Assembly (NCBI RefSeq): GCF_002891295.1
Contig: NZ_LGUI01000001.1
Span: 744,001 to 808,000 of the forward strand
DNA length: 64,000 nt
From: Streptomyces eurocidicus
GTDB taxonomy: Bacteria > Actinomycetota > Actinomycetes > Streptomycetales > Streptomycetaceae
Reading direction: 5' to 3'
The notes beneath the pieces were generated by a model, which was not told the DNA's origin, did no database searches, and worked only from the letters and a program-made list of their open reading frames with translations. Positions 9,024 to 18,642 of the stretch are shown in pieces; position 1 is the first letter of the stretch; each line of letters starts with the position of its first letter. A program made the translations under genes and the position numbers.

Positions 9024-9999
9024 CCGGGGTGCTGCTCGCCGTCGACGCGGGCAACAGCAAGACCGACGTGGCGCTGGTGGGCCCCGACGGCGCGGTGCTC
9101 GGGCAGGCGCGCGGCGGGGGCTTCCAGCCGGCGGTGGCGGGCGCCGCGCGGGCCGTGGCGGCCTCGCGCCGCTCGTCGCCGCGGCGGCGGCCCGGGCCGG
9201 GCTGCCCGGGCCGCCGGTGGTGGAGCACGTCCAGGCGTGTCTGGCCAACGCCGATCTCCCGGTGGAGGAGCGGGCGCTGGCCGCGGAGATCGAGGCCCGG
9301 GGCTGGGGCCGCGCGGTCACGGTCGTCAACGACACCTTCGCCCTGCTGCGGGCGGGCCTGCCCGACAGCGGCCCGGTGGCGGGCGTGGCCGTGGTGTGCG
9401 GCGCGGGCATCAACTGCGTGGGGCTGGCCCCGGACGGGCGGACCGCGCGCTTCCCCGCGATCGGCCGGATCTCGGGCGACTGGGGCGGCGGCGGGTTCCT
9501 GGCGGAGGAGGCTCTGTGGTGGGCGGCGCGCGCGGACGACGGCCGGGGCGAGCCGAGCGAGCTGGCCCGCGCGGTGCCCGCGCACTTCGGTCTGCCCGGG
9601 ATGCCCGAGGTCATCGAGGCGCTGCACCTGGGCCGGGTGGCGCGGCACCGGCAGCACGAGCTGACGCCGGTGCTGTTCGCGGTGGCCGCCGGGGGTGACC
9701 CCGTCGCACGGGCGCTCGTCGCCCGGCAGGCGGAGGAGATCGTCACGATGGCCGCCGTGGCGCTGGCCAGGCTGGGGCTCACGGCGGCGCGGGTGCCGGT
9801 GGTGCTGGGCGGCGGGGTGCTGGCCGCCCGGCATCCCCTGCTGCACGACCGGGTGGTGGAGCTGCTGGCCGAGCGGGTGCCGGAGGCGGTCCCCCGGGTG
9901 GTCACGGCACCGCCGGTGCTGGGCGCGGGGCTGCTGGCCCTGGACCGCGCGGGGGCGCCCGAGGGGGCGTACGAGCGGCTGCGCGCGTACTTCGGATAG
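9014..9999 (+). pseudogene. BadF/BadG-type sugar (N-acetylglucosamine-like) kinase, frameshifted as read
   Basis: The N-terminal part (frame of 9014) has the phosphate-1 motif VDAGNSKTDVALVG. The remainder, in the frame of 9217-9999, carries VVNDTFALLRAG, VVCGAGINCVGLAPDG, ISGDWGGGGFLAEEAL and VVLGGGVLAARHP, as in eukaryotic-type N-acetylglucosamine kinases of the BadF/BadG/BcrA/BcrD ATPase family. The two parts join if one G is added near 9157-9162, where GCGGCC would become GCGGGCC and the downstream frame reads [17 protein letters not shown]. It is translationally coupled to the GH4 gene (start inside its end, GGGAG upstream). Either the gene is broken by a 1-bp deletion or one base was lost in sequencing. 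Confidence 0.75.
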
Positions 10000-10438
10000 G
10001 TCCGCCGTGGGTGGCGGTCCCGGCTCTCACGGGGCCGCCGGAAACCCCTACGACAAGGGCCATCACCCATGGCTGGAATCCATGGGATCACCGCACTCTT
10101 CACGTCATGTTCACATCGTGAGAGGCGTCACCCCGGACCAGGCAATTCCGCAAAATCTCCGCGCGAGATCCCGTCCGGGCGTGAATTTTCCTGACACCGC
10201 GTCAATACGATCATGCGTCAGAAATTCCTCCCCTGGCAGTAGTTGACCTTTCATGCACCGAATGTCCGTAAAGAGGTCAACCGTTTCGCGCCCTCCTCGG
10301 CGGCGTGCAAGCATCCGGGCCGCACGGATTGATCACGAAATACGGGAAGCAACCGCCATCAAAAGGGATTTGCGGGTGCATTCGCGATCATCAGTGATCT
10401 TTCTGCTCCTGATCATCCTTCCGAGGGGGGTACGACCC
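10000..10438. promoter_or_regulatory. Upstream region of the melC operon with two inverted repeats
   Basis: No gene is supported here. Two symmetrical sites stand out: CCCATGG (10066-10072) and CCATGGG (10080-10086), 7 bp apart; and GTTGACC (10242-10248) with GGTCAAC (10275-10281). The second left arm contains a TTGACC that could serve as a -35 element. The base composition drops in GC from about 10120 to 10400 compared with the flanking genes, as expected for a promoter region. A GGGGGG-rich ribosome site precedes melC1. Confidence 0.4.
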
Positions 10439-10843
10439 ATGTCGTCCAATGTCACCCGACGCCTTGTGCTCAGAGGAACCGCCGTCGCCGTCGCCGGCGC
10501 CGCGCTCGTCACGCCGACCGCCATGGCCGCGGCCCGCACCGCCACCGCGGGCATGACCGGCCACGGCGGCCATGACGGCCACGGCGGCCACGGCGCTCCC
10601 GCCGCGTTCGACGAGGTCTACCAGGGCCGCCGCATCGTCGGTAAGCCCGCGACCGGCGAGCACGCCGCCCACGGCGGCTTCTCCGCCTCGATCGACGGCA
10701 AGGAGCTGCACCTGATGCAGAACGCCGACGGCACCTGGATCAGCGTCGTGAACCACTACGAGACCTTCGCGACCCCGCTCGCGGTGACCCGCGCCGCCGT
10801 CGACAAGCTCCGCGGCGCCGTGCTCGTCCCGATCGCCACCTGA
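10439..10843 (+). CDS. melC1: Tyrosinase cofactor (copper chaperone) MelC1
   Basis: A 134-residue secreted protein with a twin-arginine signal peptide (TRRLVLRG at residues 6-13, then an Ala-rich hydrophobic stretch ending near Ala-Met-Ala-Ala). It is followed by a His-rich GHGGHDGHGGHG segment that fits copper handling. The conserved core FDEVYQGRRIVGKP and the ending VDKLRGAVLVP are those of MelC1. MelC1 binds apo-tyrosinase, delivers copper, and carries MelC2 through the Tat pathway, since MelC2 has no signal of its own. The gene sits 49 bp upstream of melC2. Confidence 0.93.
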   Translation: MSSNVTRRLVLRGTAVAVAGAALVTPTAMAAARTATAGMTGHGGHDGHGGHGAPAAFDEVYQGRRIVGKPATGEHAAHGGFSASIDGKELHLMQNADGTWISVVNHYETFATPLAVTRAAVDKLRGAVLVPIAT

Positions 10844-10892
10844 CACACCGCTCTGCCGTTCCCCCGACCCGACCCGAAAGGACCGAACCCCC

Positions 10893-11717
10893 ATGGCAGT
10901 GCGTAAGAACCAGGCGACGCTCAGCGCCACCGAGAAGCGCAACTTCGTCAACGCCTTGCTGGAGCTCAAGCGCACCGGCGTCTACGACGGCTTCGTGCGG
11001 ACGCACAACGAGTTCATCATGAGCGACACGGACAACGGCGACCGCGTGGGCCACCGTTCCCCCTCGTTCCTCCCCTGGCACCGCCGCTTCCTGATCCAGT
11101 TCGAGCAGGAACTGCAGAAGATAGACGCCTCGGTCACCCTCCCGTACTGGGACTGGACCGTCGACCGCACGGCCAACTCCTCGATCTGGGGCGCCGACTT
11201 CCTCGGCGGCAACGGCCGCAGCCGCGACTCCCAGGTGACCACCGGCCCGTTCGCGTACTCCACGGGCAAGTGGAACATCAACGTCAGCGTCGACAACCGC
11301 CCCTTCCTCCAGCGGGAACTGGGCGCCGGCAGCGCCCAGCTGCCCACGCGCGCCCAGGTCGACGCCGTGCTCGCCATGACCACGTACGACATGGCTCCCT
11401 GGAACAGCGCCTCGGACGGCTTCCGCAACAACCTGGAGGGCTGGCGCGGCCAGGGCCGCGTCCACAACAGCGTCCACGTGTGGATCGGCGGCCAGATGGC
11501 CACCGGCGTCTCCCCCAACGACCCCGCCTTCTGGCTGCACCACTGCTTCATCGACAAGCTGTGGGCCGACTGGCAGCGCATGCACCCCACGTCGCCCTAC
11601 CTGCCGGCCGGTGGCACCGCCAATGTCGTGGACCTCAACGACACCATGCGGCCCTGGAACAACGTGACCCCGGCCGACATGCTGGACCACACGAAGTTCT
11701 ACACCTACGACCGCTGA
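10893..11717 (+). CDS. melC2: Tyrosinase MelC2
   Basis: A 274-residue type-3 copper monophenol monooxygenase that hydroxylates tyrosine and oxidises dopa to dopaquinone, leading to melanin. All six copper ligands are in place: His38 (VRTHNEF), His54 (VGHRSP) and His63 (PWHRRF) for CuA; His190 and His194 (VHNSVHVW) and His216 (FWLHHCF) for CuB. It lacks a signal peptide, consistent with export in complex with MelC1. CGAAAGGA precedes the ATG. Length matches the Streptomyces family. Confidence 0.95.
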   Translation: MAVRKNQATLSATEKRNFVNALLELKRTGVYDGFVRTHNEFIMSDTDNGDRVGHRSPSFLPWHRRFLIQFEQELQKIDASVTLPYWDWTVDRTANSSIWGADFLGGNGRSRDSQVTTGPFAYSTGKWNINVSVDNRPFLQRELGAGSAQLPTRAQVDAVLAMTTYDMAPWNSASDGFRNNLEGWRGQGRVHNSVHVWIGGQMATGVSPNDPAFWLHHCFIDKLWADWQRMHPTSPYLPAGGTANVVDLNDTMRPWNNVTPADMLDHTKFYTYDR

Positions 11718-11723
11718 CGGCCC

Positions 11724-11740
11724 GCTCCGCCCGACGGAGC
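11724..11740 (+). terminator. Hairpin after melC2
   Basis: GCTCCG and CGGAGC, separated by 5 bases, form a small GC-rich hairpin 6 bp after the melC2 stop. No T-run follows, as is common in Streptomyces. The remaining bases to 11989 hold no gene I can support; GGGGGAGGT before the next start is the only clear signal. Confidence 0.35.
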
Positions 11741-11989
11741 GCGCCGGTGCCCCACGGGCCCGTCCGGTGTCCCCGCCCACCCGGCGCGGGAACCGAACGG
11801 GCCCGTCGCGCGTGGTGGGTACGGAGGCCGGCGCGGGCCCGGCGCGGATCGCGATCCGAACAAGATCGAGTCGGTACCGGTGTGTTTGTCAGCCCCTGCG
11901 GCCATACTGCTGGCCGGGGCCCCTGCTCTTCCGGCGTTCTCGGCCGCCTGGAGAGACGGACCGCCCACAGCGACCGAGGGGGAGGTCCC

Positions 11990-13378
11990 GTGTCATACCC
12001 GCAGCCGGCCGGCGGCACCGCGCCACCGCCGCCCACGCCCGACCCTCCCACCGGCCGGCGGGAGGCGGTCGACCGGCTGCGCGCGGTGGCCACCACCGAG
12101 CCGGGGCGGCTGCGCGCCATCGGCGCCCTCCTGGCCCTGCTGCTGGTCGCGTTCGGCGCGGTGACCGCCTGGCAGGTCGCGGACCGGGCCTCGGCCGCCG
12201 ACGCCGTGGTGGGCCGCAGCCAGCCGCTCAGCGCCGACGCCGCCGACGCCTACCGCTCCCTCGCCGACGCCGACACCACGGCGGCCAGCGGCTTCCTCGC
12301 CGGTTCGCGGGAGTCCCCCGCCGTCCGGCAGCGGTACGAGAAGGACATCGCCCTGGCGTCCGGGCTGCTGGTGAAGGCCGCCGCCAACGCCGAGGACTCC
12401 GACACCGCCCGCCGGCAGATCTCCCGGCTCAACGAACTCCTCCCGCGCTACACCGGACTGGTGGAGTCCGCCCGCGCCAACAACCGGCAGGGCCTCCCCC
12501 TGGGCGGCGCCTATCTGCGCACCGCCGGCGACCTGATGCGCGACGACCTGCTGCCCGCCGCCCGCGAGCTCTACGAGGCCGAGACCGGACGGCTCGGCTC
12601 CGACTACGCCGACGCGAAGTCCTGGCCCTGGGCCGCGCTGGGCCTCGGCCTGGCCGCCCTCGGCGCGCTCGGCTGGGCCCAGCGGCGCACGTACCTCCGC
12701 ACCAACCGGGTCTTCAACCACGGGATGCTCGCCGCCACCGCGACCGCCGTGGTCGTGCTGCTGTGGCTGGTGGTCGGGCACGCCCTGGCCCGCTCCGACC
12801 TGGAGGGCTCCTCCACCGAAGGGGCCCGTTCGCTCCAGGTGCTCACCGAGGCCCGGATCGGCTCCCTCCAGGCCCGGGGCGACGAGAACCTCACGCTGGT
12901 GGCACGCGGCGCGGTGCTCACGGAGAACAAGGACGACGCGTACGAGGCGAGCTACCGCGACGGCATGCGCAAGCTCGTCGGCGAGGGCGGCGCCGCCGCC
13001 GCGCCGGGCACGCTGCTGGCACGGGCCCGGGACCTCGCCGACGACTCCGAGGGCCGGGACGCGGTCGACGCCGCCGTCAGGGGCGTCCGGGAGTGGCAGG
13101 CGCGGCACGCCGAGGCGCGCGCGGCGGACGACAGCGGGGACTACGACCGGGCGCTGCCGAAGGTGATCGGCGAGAAGGGCAGCACGGGCGAGTCCTTCGA
13201 CCGGGTGGACGAGCAGCTCCGGCGCGCCCTGACCCATGAGCAGGCCGACTTCCGGGCGGCGGCCGACGACGGGCGCGGCGCCCTGGCCGGGCTGGCCGCG
13301 GGGGCGGTGGTGCTGGCGGTGCTGGGGGCGGCGGGCGCGGTGCTCGGGATAGGCCGCAGACTGTCGGAGTACCGGTGA
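11990..13378 (+). CDS. GlnX-like four-helix membrane signalling protein
   Basis: A 462-residue protein with four hydrophobic helices: about 43-65 (IGALLALLLVAFGAV), 208-226 (WAALGLGLAALGALGW), 245-265 (LAATATAVVVLLWLVVG) and 430-450 (LAGLAAGAVVLAVLGA). Two long, charged helical extracellular segments lie between them. A Pro-rich N-terminal tail faces the cytoplasm. This topology, and the order followed by a GlnH-type binding protein and a PknG-type kinase, match mycobacterial GlnX, which passes the amino-acid signal from GlnH to PknG. The assignment leans on gene order and topology. GTG start with GGGGGAGGT upstream; it overlaps the next gene by 4 bp. Confidence 0.72.
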   Translation: MSYPQPAGGTAPPPPTPDPPTGRREAVDRLRAVATTEPGRLRAIGALLALLLVAFGAVTAWQVADRASAADAVVGRSQPLSADAADAYRSLADADTTAASGFLAGSRESPAVRQRYEKDIALASGLLVKAAANAEDSDTARRQISRLNELLPRYTGLVESARANNRQGLPLGGAYLRTAGDLMRDDLLPAARELYEAETGRLGSDYADAKSWPWAALGLGLAALGALGWAQRRTYLRTNRVFNHGMLAATATAVVVLLWLVVGHALARSDLEGSSTEGARSLQVLTEARIGSLQARGDENLTLVARGAVLTENKDDAYEASYRDGMRKLVGEGGAAAAPGTLLARARDLADDSEGRDAVDAAVRGVREWQARHAEARAADDSGDYDRALPKVIGEKGSTGESFDRVDEQLRRALTHEQADFRAAADDGRGALAGLAAGAVVLAVLGAAGAVLGIGRRLSEYR

Positions 13379-14535
13379 CGGGGGGAGGCGGAACCGTGAG
13401 AAGGACGACGCGAGGAAAGGTTCAGGGGCAGGCTCAGGGACAGGCGCACGCCCGGACGGGGCTCGTGAGCCGGGTGGTACGAGCGGTACGGGCACGGCGG
13501 GCGGTACGGCCGGAGTTGGCGGTGCCCGGGGGGTTGAAGGGTACCCAGGGGCCGAAGTCACCGGGGCGTCCGGGGATTTCGCGCGGGCGGCCCCTCGCCC
13601 TGGCCACGACGGCGGCCGTGTGCGCGCTCGTGGCCACGGTGGCGGCGCCGGCCGGCCCGGAGCGCCCGGCCCGCACCGCGCGGGACCGGGTCACGACCGT
13701 GGCCGCCGAGGCCCCCGCGGCGCCCGTGACCTGCACCGACCCGGAGGCGAGCCTGCGTCCGGGCGACGCCGCGGACGGCCCGGCGGTGCGGCGGATCAAG
13801 AGCCGTGGCCGGCTGATCGCGGGCGTCGACCAGGACAGCTTCCGCTGGGGCTACCGCAACCCCTCCACCGGCGAGCTCAGCGGCTTCGACATCGACCTGA
13901 CGCGCGCGATCGCCAAGGACATCCTCGGCGACGCCGACAAGGTCACCTTCCTGGCGATCCCCACCAGCCAGCGCATTCCCGCCCTGGAAAAGGGCAAGGT
14001 CGATCTGATCGCGCGCACCATGTCCATCACCTGCGACCGGATCCGACAAGTGGCCTTCTCCACCGCATACTTCGTCGCCGGCCAGCAGATACTTGCCCCG
14101 AGGGGGTCCTCCGTCACCGCGTTCGACGACTCCCTGACGGGGAAGAAGGTCTGTGCGGCCAAGGGGGCCACGGCGGAGTCGAAACTGAGGGACCAGCCGC
14201 ACGGCGCGCGCCTGGTCACCGTGCCCAACCAGCTGGACTGCCTGGTCCGGCTCCAGCTCGGCCAGGTGGACGCGGTGCTCACGGACAACGCCCTGGGCGC
14301 CGGCCTGGCGGCCCAGGACCCCTCCGTGGAGCTCGTCGGAAAGCCGTTCACCACCGACCCGTACGGCGTGGCGATGAACCTCCGGGACGTGGACCTGGTA
14401 CGCCGGGTCAACAAGGTGCTGGACGACTACCGCGGCGGCGGCGACAACAGCCCGTGGATGCGGGCGTACACCAAGTGGCTGGCGGCCGATCTCAAGGGCA
14501 TCACCGCGCCGCCGGTACCCAAGTACCGGGACTGA
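13375..14535 (+). CDS. GlnH-like glutamate/aspartate-type solute-binding protein
   Basis: A 386-residue family 3 solute-binding protein. After a long basic N-terminus, a hydrophobic segment (LALATTAAVCALVATVAA, about residues 71-89) anchors or exports it. The binding domain shows SGFDIDLTRAIAKDILG, RIPALEKGKVDLIARTMSITCDR, FSTAYFVAGQQ and QVDAVLTDNAL. There is no canonical lipobox. No permease or ATPase gene follows, so it is more likely a sensor subunit than part of an importer, as with mycobacterial GlnH next to PknG. The GTG at 13375 overlaps the previous stop; a second GTG at 13396 is an alternative start. Confidence 0.82.
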   Translation: MTGGGGTVRRTTRGKVQGQAQGQAHARTGLVSRVVRAVRARRAVRPELAVPGGLKGTQGPKSPGRPGISRGRPLALATTAAVCALVATVAAPAGPERPARTARDRVTTVAAEAPAAPVTCTDPEASLRPGDAADGPAVRRIKSRGRLIAGVDQDSFRWGYRNPSTGELSGFDIDLTRAIAKDILGDADKVTFLAIPTSQRIPALEKGKVDLIARTMSITCDRIRQVAFSTAYFVAGQQILAPRGSSVTAFDDSLTGKKVCAAKGATAESKLRDQPHGARLVTVPNQLDCLVRLQLGQVDAVLTDNALGAGLAAQDPSVELVGKPFTTDPYGVAMNLRDVDLVRRVNKVLDDYRGGGDNSPWMRAYTKWLAADLKGITAPPVPKYRD

Positions 14536-14640
14536 GCGGGCGCCGGGGCGGCCCGGTCCCGGCGGCACCGGCACGGAAACGAAGGGGCACCACCGTTACG
14601 GACACGTCCGCGGCGCGGCCGCGGACAGGAGAGGGGATCG

Positions 14641-15975
14641 ATGGCGGTCGCGGGATCCACCGGGCCGGCCCTGAGCCGCGAGGAGGTGGACCGTGCGCTG
14701 GCGAGGCTCGGCGCCGAGCACGAGGCCGTGGAGTCCTCGCTGCTCGCCCTCCAGGACCACGCCGGCCGGCGCCTCCTGGAAGGCGCGGAACTCACCGGTA
14801 CGACCAGGAGCCGGTGGGCCGTGGCGGAGCAGCTCGTCACCCGGCTCTGGACGTACTTCGACGCGTACACCTCGGCCCTGACCGCCGCCCGGGCGCTGCG
14901 CGGCCGGCGCCGCTGGCCCACCCAGGGGGAGCTGTCCGAGCTCACCGAGCTGCTGCGCGGCAGCGGCGTCACCCTGTCCGGCGGCGGCCACCTCTCCACG
15001 GCGGCCGGGGGCGCCCCGGACGGCACCGCCGCCCGGCTCAGCGAGCGGCTCAGTCTCCGGGAGCTCCTCGAACGGATGAACGGCTGGTACGCCGAGGCGC
15101 TCGACGTGGTCGTCACCGCCGACGCCGTCTGGTCGGCGCTGCCCGCCCGGATCGACCTGCTCGCCGCCGAGCTCCAGCGCACCCGCTCGCTCGCCCACTC
15201 GGTGGGCGTGCGCCCCGGCGAACACCCCTCCGGAGACGACCTGGAGCGCATCACCGACGAACTGGCGGCGCTGCGCACCGAGGTGATATCCGATCCGCTC
15301 GCCTTCTGGTCCGGCGCCTCGCCCAGCTCCGCGCCGGGCGGCGGCCGCCCCGACACCGGCCGCTACGACCGCGCCGCCCGCGCCCTGGAGGACGTCCGCC
15401 GCGAGGTCGAGGCCGTCCTGGACGTCCGGCAGGACGCCGAGCAGCGGCTGATGCGGGTGCGCGACGTCCTCTCCCGCGCGGACCGCACGCTCAACGAGGC
15501 CCGCCAGGCGCGGACCGAGGTCCTCTCCAAGATCGCCGCGTCGGTGGTGCCGGCCGTCTCCGGCCCCCCGACCGAGCTCTACGAACAGCTGTCGGCCGCG
15601 GCCGACCACCGCAGGCACGCCCGGTGGCACCGGCTCTCGCCGCTCCTGGAGGACCTGGAGCGGCGCGCCGAGGAGGAGTTGCTGCGCGCCCGTGACTCGC
15701 TGACGGCCGTCACGGCGCCGCTGGCCGTCCGGGCCGAGCTGCGCGGCAGGCTGGACGCGTACCGCGCGAAGGCCGTCCGGCTCGGCTTCACCGAGGACAC
15801 GTTCCTCGTCGAACGCCATGACGTGGCGCGCCGCATGCTGTGGAGCGCGCCGTGCGACCTGATGGCCGCCGAACAGGCCGTCCTGCGCTATCAGCAGGCG
15901 CTGGCGGAGGCACTCGCCCCGCCGTCCGCGACCGGGCCCTCGGTGCCCGCCGACCGTAGGGGGATCCATGAGTGA
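14641..15975 (+). CDS. Helical (coiled-coil) protein of unknown function in the PknG-like locus
   Basis: A 444-residue soluble protein, rich in Leu, Arg, Glu and Ala, with heptad-like stretches through most of its length (for example LLAAELQRTRSLAHSVG and LEDVRREVEAVLDVRQDAEQ). No signal peptide, transmembrane helix or catalytic motif is visible. It lies between the binding protein and the kinase, preceded by AGGAGAGGGG, and its end overlaps the kinase start by 8 bp, so the two are probably translated together. A scaffold or regulatory partner of the kinase is plausible but unproven. Confidence 0.75.
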   Translation: MAVAGSTGPALSREEVDRALARLGAEHEAVESSLLALQDHAGRRLLEGAELTGTTRSRWAVAEQLVTRLWTYFDAYTSALTAARALRGRRRWPTQGELSELTELLRGSGVTLSGGGHLSTAAGGAPDGTAARLSERLSLRELLERMNGWYAEALDVVVTADAVWSALPARIDLLAAELQRTRSLAHSVGVRPGEHPSGDDLERITDELAALRTEVISDPLAFWSGASPSSAPGGGRPDTGRYDRAARALEDVRREVEAVLDVRQDAEQRLMRVRDVLSRADRTLNEARQARTEVLSKIAASVVPAVSGPPTELYEQLSAAADHRRHARWHRLSPLLEDLERRAEEELLRARDSLTAVTAPLAVRAELRGRLDAYRAKAVRLGFTEDTFLVERHDVARRMLWSAPCDLMAAEQAVLRYQQALAEALAPPSATGPSVPADRRGIHE

Positions 15976-18639
15976 GGGGGCCTGCCGCCGGCAGGGCTGC
16001 GGCGGGGCGTACGAGGACGTCGGCGGCGGCGAGCTGTACTGCGACACGTGCGGGCTCGCCCCCGCGGCGCAGCCGGGCGGGACACTGGTCTCACCCGCCA
16101 CGGGCGTCGCGAGCACCGCCCTCACCCGGGTGTCGGGCGGCGCGTACGCACCTGCCGCGGCGCCCCTGCCGCCGTCGCCGCCCCTGGCGTCCCCGGTGTC
16201 CCCACCGCCCCTGGCGCCCTCGGGATCGGGCTCCTCGGGCTCCTCGGGCTCGTCCTCGCGGTCGCGGTCGTCGGCCTCCTCGTCCCGGTCCTCGCGGTCC
16301 TCGTCGTCGCGCCGGTCGGTCTCGGGGCGGCTGTCCGCCGGTGGCGCGGGCTCCACGGGCTCGGGGTCCCGCTCGGTGTCGGTGCGCAGCTCGCACTCCA
16401 CGTCCGCGTCCTCCTCCGGGCGCGGCCGGCTGGGCGCCGGGCTGGTCACCGTGCCGGAGGTGCCGCGCCCGGACCCGCTGGCGGCGGTGCTGGAGAACCC
16501 CGAGGTGCCCGAGCGGAAGCGGTTCTGCAGCAAGGGCGACTGCGGCGCCCCGGTGGGGCGGGCGCGCGGTGACCGCCCGGGGCGCACGGAGGGCTTCTGC
16601 ACCAAGTGCGGGCACCCGTACTCCTTCGTGCCCAAGCTGCGCCGGGGCGACGTGGTGCACGGGCAGTACGAGGTGGCGGGCTGTCTGGCGCACGGCGGCC
16701 TGGGCTGGATCTATCTGGCCGTCGACCGCGCCGTGTCCGACCGCTGGGTGGTCCTCAAGGGCCTGCTGGACACCGGTGACGAGGACGCGCTGGCGGTCGC
16801 CGTCTCCGAGCGGCGCTTCCTCGCCGAGATCGAGCACTCCAACATCGTCCGGATCTACAACTTCGTCGAGCACCTCGACCAGCGGTCCGGCAGCCTCGAC
16901 GGCTACATCGTGATGGAGTACGTGGGCGGCAAGTCCCTCAAGGAGATCGCCAACGAACGGCGGACCCCGGACGGCCGGCGGGACCCGCTGCCCGTCGGGC
17001 AGGCGTGCGCCTACGGCATCGAGGCCCTGGAGGCCCTCGGCCATCTGCACAGCCGTCAGCTGCTGTACTGCGACTTCAAGGTCGACAACGCGATCCAGCA
17101 GCACGACCAGCTCAAGCTGATCGACATGGGCGCGGTCCGGCGGATGGACGACGACGAGAGCGCGATCTACGGCACGGTCGGCTACCAGGCCCCCGAGGTC
17201 GGCGAGACCGGCCCCTCCGTCGCCTCCGACCTCTACACCGTGGCCCGCACCCTCGCCGTGCTCACCTTCGACTTCCAGGGCTACACCAACGTCTTCGCGC
17301 ACGCCCTCCCCGAGCCGGAGCACATCGACGTCTTCACCCGGTACGAGTCCTTCTACCGGCTCCTGGTGCGGGCCACGGACCCGGACCCGGGCCGCCGGTT
17401 CGCCTCCGCGCGGGAGATGGCGGAGCAGCTGACGGGGGTGCTGCGGGAGGTCGTGGCGGTCCGGAGCGGCCGGCCGCGGCCCGCGCTGTCCACGCTGTTC
17501 GGGCCGGAGCTGCGGGTGGTCGACAGCAGGCTGTTCGCGGAGGTGGGCGGCGAGACGTCCGCGCTGGGCGGCAGAGCGGGCGCCCGTAAGGCGCGCGCGG
17601 CGGTGCCGGCGCAGCGGCGGCCCGGCGGCCCGGCCACGGCCCGGCCCACCCCGCCCGCGCGGCCGGACCCGGCCGCCGGCGCGCCGCCCCGCTCCCGGCC
17701 GTCGCCGCGCTCGACGCCCCGGCCACGGCCCTCGCCCTGCCCGTGCCGCTCGTCGACCCGGCGGACCCCAACGCGGGCTTCCTCGCGGGCCTGCTCGCCT
17801 CCCGTCCCGCCGAGGTGTACGCGGCGCTCCAGGGGGCACCCGCCGAATCGCTGGAGCTGCGGCTGCGCCGGATCCGGGCCCAGCTGGAACTGGGCGAGGA
17901 GGACCAGGCGTCCAAGGCGATGGAAGGTCTGGAGGCCGCGCACCCGGACGACTGGCGGGTCGTCTGGTACCGCGGCCTGTACGCCCTGACCTCCGGTGAC
18001 CACGGGACCGCCGCCCTCGCCTTCGACGCCGTCTACGACGCGTTCCCCGGCGAGCCCGCGCCGAAGCTGGCGCTGGGCGTGTGCGCCGAGGTGCTGGGCC
18101 GGCTCGACAACGCCGCCGACTACTACCACCTGGTGTGGGCGACCGACCCGAGCTATGTGAGCGCCGCGTTCGGGCTGGCCCGGGTGCGGCTGGCCGCCGG
18201 CGACCGCGCGGGAGCGGTCGCGGCCCTGGAGTCCGTACCGGAGGCGTCCATCCACTACACGGCGGCGCGGGTCGCGGCGGTACGGGCGAGGCTGCGGCAG
18301 CGCTCGCCGGCGGACCCGCTGCTGGACGACCTGCTGGCCGCCGCCGGGCAGGTGGAGCGGCTCACCGAGTTCGGGCTGGACGCGGTGCGCCGGGAGCGGC
18401 TGTCGACGGAGGTGCTGGGGTGCGCGCTGGACTGGGTGCTCTCGGGCGCGCGGGGCTCGGGCGCGCCCCCGGGCACGGCGGTCGCTGCCACACTGCTCGG
18501 CAGCGGCCTGGAGGAGCGCGGGCTGCGCTTCGGGCTGGAGCGCTCGTACCGCGTGCTGGCCCGGCTCGCCCAGCGCGGCGAGGAACGGATCGAACTGGTG
18601 GAGCGGGCAAACCGTTTCCGCCCCAGGACATGGGTGTGA
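15968..18639 (+). pseudogene. PknG-like serine/threonine kinase with rubredoxin-like and TPR domains, frameshifted as read
   Basis: Order of parts: N-terminal zinc-ribbon-like Cys pairs; a Ser/Arg-rich linker (about residues 85-150); a rubredoxin-like pair (FCSKGDCG ~185, FCTKCGHPYSF ~210); a kinase domain from ~230 with Lys near 263 (VVLKGLL), catalytic loop YCDFKVDN ~367, and DMGAV in place of DFG ~386; then a C-terminal TPR-like helical region ending at 18639. This is the PknG architecture. The kinase frame runs on to 17989 as nonsense, while the TPR part is read in the frame of 17743-18639. Adding one C near 17683-17690 joins them (then APLPAVAALDAPATALALP). It is either a real 1-bp deletion that removes the TPR domain or an assembly error. 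About 890 residues if repaired. Confidence 0.8.
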
Positions 18640-18642
18640 TCG

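Noticed and set aside
6699..10103. A 1134-codon open frame on the minus strand
   Set aside because: It is antisense to the permease, GH4 and kinase genes, which have clear family motifs; its product is Arg/Pro/Ala-rich with no recognisable domain. Long shadow frames are expected in 72% GC DNA.
13620..15695. A 691-codon plus-strand frame overlapping the GlnH-like and helical genes
   Set aside because: Out-of-frame shadow without motifs; the two real genes have good starts and family features.
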